Assembly (NCBI GenBank): GCA_959600635.1
Contig: CAUGMN010000036.1
Location: 1 to 27,157 of the forward strand
DNA length: 27,157 bases
Reading direction: 5' to 3'
From: QAMX01 sp003149835
GTDB lineage: Bacteria; Bacillota; Clostridia; Oscillospirales; QAMX01
Positions within the stretch are counted from its first letter, which is position 1. Each line of letters begins with the position of its first letter. The notes beneath the pieces were generated by a model that saw only the letters and a program-made list of their open reading frames with translations, was not told where the DNA came from and did not search any database. Below are positions 23,210 through 27,157 of the stretch, piece after piece. A program made the translations under genes and the position numbers.

Positions 23210-23496
23210 AATTGAATAACAAAACGGCAATGACGGGAAAGAGTATATAGCGCTCCGCTGCAAAGAGAGAAGGCGGTTGGTGAAAGCTTTCGTGGGGGAG
23301 TTATAGAAGCGGTCCCTGAGCTGTGAACCGAAAGATTTTGAAAAATCCAGTAGGCTTCAACGGAATTTCCGCCGTATAAAGGGAGAGCGGTATTTTTGTC
23401 GTACCGGCAGAGCGCAGAGGAAACTCTGAATTTAGGTGGTAACGCGGGCTTGTCAGTTCGTCCTAAGTCGATTGATTTCGGCTTAGGACTTTTTTA
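23210..23496 (+). promoter_or_regulatory. T-box riboswitch (tRNA-sensing leader), probably alanine-type
   Basis: A complete class I T-box. Stem I carries AATGACGGGAAAGAGTA (from about 23231), the AGAGAG bulge strand (about 23266) and the distal GGTTGGTG. The antiterminator has the core AGGTGGTAACGCGGG (23434-23448), then TTCGTCC and the terminator. The bulge UGGU (23437-23440) pairs with the tRNA 3' ACCA, demanding discriminator base A. On the 3' side of the specifier loop the loop-E GAA (23306-23308), facing AGUA, is followed by GCG (23309-23311), an alanine codon. Shifted registers read AGC (Ser) or GGU (Gly), which fit UGGU poorly because those tRNAs have G73 and U73; CGG (Arg) or AAG (Lys) remain possible. 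Uncharged tRNA would permit read-through. No synthetase or transporter follows. Confidence 0.93.
23460..23495 (+). terminator. T-box terminator
   Basis: GTCCTAAGTCG (23460-23470) pairs with CGGCTTAGGAC (23479-23489), 11 bp with one G-U pair and an 8-nt loop, then six Ts at 23490-23495. Its 5' arm overlaps the conserved TTCGTCC of the antiterminator, as expected for mutually exclusive folds. Confidence 0.93.
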
Positions 23497-23617
23497 TTTT
23501 CAGAAACAGCACCGCAGACGGACAGACCGGCAGGAGAGCCATCTCCTCTGTCCGGCGTTTCGCCGGACGGGGAGAGGGATTCAAAAGATCTCCGGCGCGG
23601 ACCGGGGCGCGCAGCGC
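23497..23617. other. Gene-free stretch between the T-box and the PHP gene promoter
   Basis: No supported reading frame. It contains a GC-rich hairpin: GTCCGGCG (23550-23557) pairs with 23561-23568 across TTT, extended by a few G-U and G-C pairs, without a following U-run. Nothing here looks like the gene a T-box would normally control. Confidence 0.55.
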
Positions 23618-23646
23618 TTGCCAGACAGTGGAAAATATGATATAAT
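23618..23646 (+). promoter_or_regulatory. Promoter of the PHP phosphatase gene
   Basis: TTGCCA (23618-23623) and a perfect TATAAT (23641-23646) with a 17-bp spacer. The start would be near 23653, giving the PHP gene a transcription signal independent of the T-box. Confidence 0.8.
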
Positions 23647-23669
23647 CAATTCTTGAAGTTTTTTAGGGG

Positions 23670-23738
23670 CGGCAAAACGGTTTTTGCCGTTACAAAAGGA
23701 TGAGCGGCGGTCCGCCGGGTCTCGCTCGGACGGCCGCC
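23670..23738 (+). other. Two hairpins in the PHP gene leader
   Basis: CGGCAAAA (23670-23677) pairs with TTTTGCCG (23682-23689). A second stem pairs GGCGGTCCG (23706-23714) with CGGA (23727-23730) and CCGCC (23734-23738), leaving a 3-nt bulge. The second ends 4 nt before the GGAGG ribosome binding site, so it could influence translation. Confidence 0.4.
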
Positions 23739-23751
23739 TGACGGAGGATTT

Positions 23752-24573
23752 ATGCTCGCAGATCTGCACGCGCATACCATTTCATCGCCGGACGCTTATG
23801 ATACCGTCGAGACGCTCGGAAAAACCGCCGCGGCGCTTGGCGTCGACGTTTTGGCAATCACCGACCACTGCGACGCGATGGCGACGATGCCGTTCTTTGA
23901 ATTCTGGGGCATGGATAGGCAGGTCGTGCGCTTTGACGAAAAGCAGGCGAGAAAACGCTTTTTTGAAGCGAAGGAGCGTCTGGGCGGCGCGGTCAAGCTG
24001 CTGTACGGCATTGAGCTCGGCGAGCCGCACCTCCGCAGGACGGAGACGCGCGAGCTGCTGCTCCGCCAGCAGTACGACGTCGTTCTCGGCTCTGTCCACA
24101 CCTTTGTCGGCGACGCGGATCCGGATATGCTCGACTACGACGCCGTGCATCCCAACGACGTGGTGCGCCATTATCTTCAAGATCTGTACGAGACGGTGGC
24201 GCTCGGCGGGATCGACGTGCTCTCCCATATCGAGTATCCGCTCCGCTATCTGCCGCTGCGCCCGGGTTATGAGGGCAGCTACCGGCCGTTTGAGGAGGAG
24301 CTGCGCGCCGTGCTGCGGCTGGCGGCTCAAAAGGGAATCGCGCTGGAAATCAACGGCAAAAGCCGAAAAAACGGCCGGTTTATCTTGGAGCCGTTCGTCA
24401 TCGATTGGTACCGCGAGGCGGGCGGAGAATACCTGTCCTACGGCAGCGACGCGCACCGCGCTTCGCAGCTGCTTCGCAATTACGCGGAGGCGCGGGCTTA
24501 TGCGCTCGATCGCGGCATGAAATACTTTGTCTATTTTGACAAACGGCGGCCGGTTCCGTACAGAATCGACTGA
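23752..24573 (+). CDS. PHP-family phosphatase, histidinol-phosphatase (HisJ/HisK) type
   Basis: A 273-residue PHP metallo-phosphatase resembling HisJ/HisK histidinol-phosphatases, which remove phosphate from L-histidinol phosphate. All expected metal ligands are visible: DLHAHT (H6, H8), ITDHCD (D38, H39), YGIELGE (E88), GSVH (H116), SHIEYP (H159) and YGSDAH (D233, H235). ATG 23752 has GGAGG 4 nt upstream. No other his genes are nearby, so the histidine role is not supported by context, and other small phosphate esters are possible. It follows the T-box by about 255 nt but has its own promoter; the T-box bulge does not match tRNA-His, whose discriminator is C. Confidence 0.88.
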   Translation: MLADLHAHTISSPDAYDTVETLGKTAAALGVDVLAITDHCDAMATMPFFEFWGMDRQVVRFDEKQARKRFFEAKERLGGAVKLLYGIELGEPHLRRTETRELLLRQQYDVVLGSVHTFVGDADPDMLDYDAVHPNDVVRHYLQDLYETVALGGIDVLSHIEYPLRYLPLRPGYEGSYRPFEEELRAVLRLAAQKGIALEINGKSRKNGRFILEPFVIDWYREAGGEYLSYGSDAHRASQLLRNYAEARAYALDRGMKYFVYFDKRRPVPYRID

Positions 24574-24671
24574 ACGGATATTCGGCCGCAGCGAATTTGT
24601 AACGACGCCGCGCCGGCGTGACTTGTAGGACCGGCCGACGCGGACGATATCGTCAGGAGGAAAATGAAAAT

Positions 24672-25160
24672 ATGCTGGACACCAAGAAGCTGCTGATGCT
24701 CATGGAGACCAACGGCAAGATCACCTGCGCGCAGCTTGCGTCGATGCTGGGCTGCGACGAAAAAGAGGTGACCGAGGCCGTCGGAACGTTGGAGAAAAAC
24801 AAGACGATCCTCGGCTATACGGCGATCGTCGACTGGGAGAAAACCGACCGCGAGCTGGTGACGGCGCTGATCGAGGTCAAGGTCGTGCCGCAGCGCGGCG
24901 AGGGATTTGACCGCGTCGCCTCGCGGATTTACCAGTATAAAGAGGTCGACAGCGTCTATCTGATGAGCGGCGGTTTCGACCTGATGGTGCTCATCGAGGG
25001 CAAGACCTTGAAGGAGGTCGCGCTGTTTGTCGCGCAGAAGCTGGCGATCATGGAATCGGTCAGCGCGACGGCGACGCATTTCGTGCTCAAAAAATATAAG
25101 GATAAGGGCGTCATTTTCACAGACGAGTCGGACGAGGACAAACGCACGATGCTGGTCTGA
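24672..25160 (+). CDS. Lrp/AsnC-family transcriptional regulator
   Basis: A 162-residue regulator with an N-terminal winged helix-turn-helix (about 1-50, including ITCAQLASMLGCDEKEVTEAVGTLEK) and a C-terminal RAM/AsnC ligand-binding domain (about 60-145; LVTALIEVKV, VYLMSGGFDLMVLIEG). Lrp-family proteins bind amino acids and form dimers to octamers. The pairing with a downstream aminotransferase resembles Bacillus alaR-alaT (yugG-yugH), which controls alanine transamination. ATG 24672 is chosen because AGGAGG lies 10 nt upstream; a longer in-frame start lacks a binding site. It is 98 nt from both neighbours and probably co-transcribed with them. The effector is inferred only by analogy. Confidence 0.92.
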   Translation: MLDTKKLLMLMETNGKITCAQLASMLGCDEKEVTEAVGTLEKNKTILGYTAIVDWEKTDRELVTALIEVKVVPQRGEGFDRVASRIYQYKEVDSVYLMSGGFDLMVLIEGKTLKEVALFVAQKLAIMESVSATATHFVLKKYKDKGVIFTDESDEDKRTMLV

Positions 25161-25258
25161 TTTCTCTGTGTGCGGGAAAAACGATACAAGCCGCCGGATC
25201 GCCGCGGGCGGCGCGATACAGGCGAATTGAAAACAGCGGCGGGGAAACGGGGAGCAGT

Positions 25259-26434
25259 ATGTCGATATCTGATCAATTCAACAAACGCGCGGTCGCTCTG
25301 AAACCGAGCGGCATCCGTAAATTTTTCGACTTAGCCTATACGATGGAAAACGTCGTCTCGCTGGGGATCGGCGAACCGGATTTTGTGACGCCGTGGCACA
25401 TCCGCGACGCCGGTATCTATTCGCTGGAAAAGGGCAACACGATGTACACGCCGAACGGCGGCCTGCCGCGGCTGCGCGCGGCTGTGGCGGATTATCTGCG
25501 GCGGCGCTTTGATATGGCGTATCAGCCCGAGGAGATTCTGATCACCGTCGGCGGCAGCGAGGCCATCGACTTGGCGCTGCGCGCTTTTATCGAGCCGGGC
25601 GACGAGGTCGTGATCCCTGAGCCGTGCTTTGTCTGCTACGATCCGATCACGCAGCTCTGCGGCGGCGTTCCCGTGCCGGTCGCGACGCTGGCCGAGGATG
25701 AATTCCGGCTCACGGCGGAGCGGCTCGAAAAGGTCCTTACGCCGCGGACCAAGGTTCTGATCCTGCCGTTTCCGAACAATCCCACCGGCGCGGTCATGCG
25801 CCGTGAGCACCTCGAACCGATTGCCGAGCTGTGTATCCGGCACGATCTCATCGTCGTCAGCGACGAGATTTACGGCGAGCTTACCTACGGCGACGAACGC
25901 CATGTTTCGATCTCCACGCTGCCCGGTATGAGGGAGAGGACGATCGTCGTCTCGGGTCTTTCCAAGAGCCATGCGATGACAGGGTGGCGTATCGGCTATG
26001 CGGCCGCGCCGTCGGAGGCCGCAAAGCTGATGACGAAGATTCACCAGTTCGCCCTGATGTGCGCACCGATTACGAGCCAGCACGCCGCTGTCGAGGCGCT
26101 TGAAGCGGGGGACGGAGACATTCAGGAAATGCGCGAGGAATACGACCGCCGGCGGCGCTTTATCTGCGACGGCCTAAACCGAATCGGCTTGCCGTGCTTT
26201 GAGCCGCGGGGCGCTTTCTATGTCTTTCCCGATATCCGCCCGACCGGGCTGAGCAGCGACGAGTTCTGCAAACGCCTGCTCTACGAGCGGAGCGTGGCGG
26301 TGATCCCGGGCAACGCTTTCGGCGCGGCGGGCGAGGGCTTTGTCCGCTGTTCGTATGCGTATTCCGTCCAGAAAATCTCCGTCGCCCTGGAACGGATCGA
26401 GGCGTTTGTGCAGAGTCTCCGATCCGGAAAATAG
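25259..26434 (+). CDS. PLP-dependent aminotransferase, class I fold (AlaT/aspartate aminotransferase-like)
   Basis: A 391-residue fold-type I aminotransferase using pyridoxal phosphate to exchange amino groups between an amino acid and a 2-oxo acid. Visible elements are GIGEPDFVTP (36-45), PNNPTG (172-177), SDEIYGELTY (201-210, D202 and Y205 contacting the cofactor), the Schiff-base lysine K236 in SGLSKSHAMTGWRIGY, and the substrate-carboxylate arginine in FVRCSYA near the C-terminus. ATG 25259 has GGGGAG 4 nt upstream. The Lrp gene upstream suggests an alanine-related role like AlaT, but aspartate, aromatic and other specificities remain open. It is followed by a DUF362 gene 12 nt later. A small GC-rich inverted repeat (25190-25212) lies upstream. 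Confidence 0.93.
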   Translation: MSISDQFNKRAVALKPSGIRKFFDLAYTMENVVSLGIGEPDFVTPWHIRDAGIYSLEKGNTMYTPNGGLPRLRAAVADYLRRRFDMAYQPEEILITVGGSEAIDLALRAFIEPGDEVVIPEPCFVCYDPITQLCGGVPVPVATLAEDEFRLTAERLEKVLTPRTKVLILPFPNNPTGAVMRREHLEPIAELCIRHDLIVVSDEIYGELTYGDERHVSISTLPGMRERTIVVSGLSKSHAMTGWRIGYAAAPSEAAKLMTKIHQFALMCAPITSQHAAVEALEAGDGDIQEMREEYDRRRRFICDGLNRIGLPCFEPRGAFYVFPDIRPTGLSSDEFCKRLLYERSVAVIPGNAFGAAGEGFVRCSYAYSVQKISVALERIEAFVQSLRSGK

Positions 26435-26446
26435 GGGGAAGCGGAC

Positions 26447-27157
26447 GTGTACGACCTGAATGACCGCCGCGTCGCCGTTGTCCGCTGCGCCTCTTACGAG
26501 AAAGCTGCCATCGAGCGCGCGTTTGACGAAATTTTTGCCGTCTTTCCCATCGAAGCCGCGGTTTGCGGAAAAACGGTGCTGATCAAAGCCAATCTCCTGA
26601 CGGCGCACCGGCCGGAGAAAGCGGCGACGACACATCCGGCTCTGGTCGCCGCGCTGGCCAAACGGCTGTACCGCTGCGGCGCGACAGCCGTTACCATCGG
26701 CGACAGCCCGGGAGGCGTCTTTACGAAGGCCGCGTTGGAAACCGTTTACAAGGCGACTGGAATGAAAAAAGCCGCCGAGGAGAGCGGCGCGCTGCTGAAC
26801 GATGAAGTAGGGGAGGCCGAATGCGCCGCCCCCGCCGGCCGAAAAAAAATGAAGCTGGCCGCATATGTCCGCGCATCGGACGTTGTCATCTCCTTTGCCA
26901 AACTGAAAACGCATACCTACGCCCGCATGACCGCGGCCGTCAAGAACCTCTACGGAGCGGTGGCCGGGCTGGAAAAGGCCAAATACCACGCGATGATTCC
27001 CGACCGGGCGCAGTTTGCCAAGCTGCTCTGCGATATCTGCGACACGGTTGCGCCCGATTTTTCGCTGATCGACGGCGTCGTCGGCATGGAGGGAAAAGGC
27101 CCGGGAACGGGCGATCCCAAGCGGGCGGACTGCCTGATCGCCGCGCAGAACCCGTAC
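26447..27157 (+). CDS. DUF362 domain protein (3'-truncated by window end)
   Basis: The first 237 residues of a DUF362 protein, running off the window. The frame opens with GTG 26447, preceded by GGGGGAAG about 6-7 nt away and 12 nt after the aminotransferase stop, indicating one transcript. Family features are VLIKANLL (about 43-50), ATTHPALVAALAKRLYRCGA (about 60-79), the GDSPGG loop (85-90), SFAKLKTHTYARMTAAVKNLYG (about 148-169) and LIDGVVGMEGKGPGTG (near 204-219). Many relatives carry a C-terminal 4Fe-4S ferredoxin segment, which would lie outside the window. The biochemical role is not established. Confidence 0.88.
   Translation, partial: MYDLNDRRVAVVRCASYEKAAIERAFDEIFAVFPIEAAVCGKTVLIKANLLTAHRPEKAATTHPALVAALAKRLYRCGATAVTIGDSPGGVFTKAALETVYKATGMKKAAEESGALLNDEVGEAECAAPAGRKKMKLAAYVRASDVVISFAKLKTHTYARMTAAVKNLYGAVAGLEKAKYHAMIPDRAQFAKLLCDICDTVAPDFSLIDGVVGMEGKGPGTGDPKRADCLIAAQNPY

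Noticed and set aside
23210..24573. Reading the T-box as a histidine leader for the histidinol-phosphatase-like gene
   Set aside because: The bulge UGGU does not fit tRNA-His (discriminator C), no CAC/CAU lies in the specifier position, and the gene has its own promoter.
26563..26805. Short frame inside the DUF362 gene
   Set aside because: Out of frame with the clear DUF362 coding sequence that begins at GTG 26447.
1..27157. CRISPR arrays, insertion sequences, prophage genes, tRNA and rRNA genes
   Set aside because: Looked for regular short repeats, transposase motifs, phage proteins and tRNA-like cloverleaves; none seen by eye.

Overview
The window looks like a chromosomal segment of a GC-rich anaerobic Firmicute, most likely a Clostridia member of the Oscillospirales type. 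The evidence is the Gram-positive gene set: the ylxM-ffh-rpsP-khpA-rimM-trmD order, Mini-ribonuclease III, a HelD-type helicase, a tRNA-sensing T-box leader, and several near-consensus housekeeping promoters with 17-bp spacers. No rRNA, tRNA, insertion sequence, phage gene or CRISPR array is visible. The placement is inferred from gene content, not from a tree.

Layout. (1) 1-1046: an AT-rich GyrI-like effector-binding protein, a terminator, a long inverted repeat and about 300 bp with no gene. (2) 1047-5063, minus strand: the signal recognition particle/ribosome maturation operon, read ylxM, ffh, rpsP, khpA, rimM, trmD from a strong promoter at 5035-5063. Two gaps of about 190 nt in it contain hairpins, and the khpA-rimM gap can fold into a large structure ending in a U-run. 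The usual rplS does not follow trmD. (3) 5383-12942, plus strand: a giant membrane enzyme of the cyclic beta-1,2-glucan synthase type (GT84 + glycoamylase-like + GH94). It converges on a minus-strand GH95 fucosidase-like gene (13234-15486) across a bidirectional terminator. (4) 15664-18485: back-to-back promoters, then helD and mrnC as an overlapping pair ending at a strong terminator. (5) 18492-20210, minus strand: a SLOG-fold protein followed by a serine hydrolase, from a consensus promoter. (6) 20325-23145, plus strand: an intracellular sialate-O-acetylesterase-like enzyme and a secreted DHHW lipoprotein, both SGNH-type. (7) 23175-27157, plus strand: a promoter and complete T-box riboswitch, then a PHP phosphatase with its own promoter, an Lrp-family regulator, an AlaT-like aminotransferase and a DUF362 protein cut by the window end.

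The most interesting regulatory feature is the T-box. Its UGGU bulge requires a tRNA with discriminator A, and the best specifier alignment is GCG (alanine). No aminoacyl-tRNA synthetase or transporter follows it. The nearest amino-acid genes are an Lrp regulator and aminotransferase resembling the Bacillus alanine pair alaR-alaT, so an alanine-responsive circuit is a plausible but unproven reading. The second candidate for something new is the structured intercistronic RNA between khpA and rimM.
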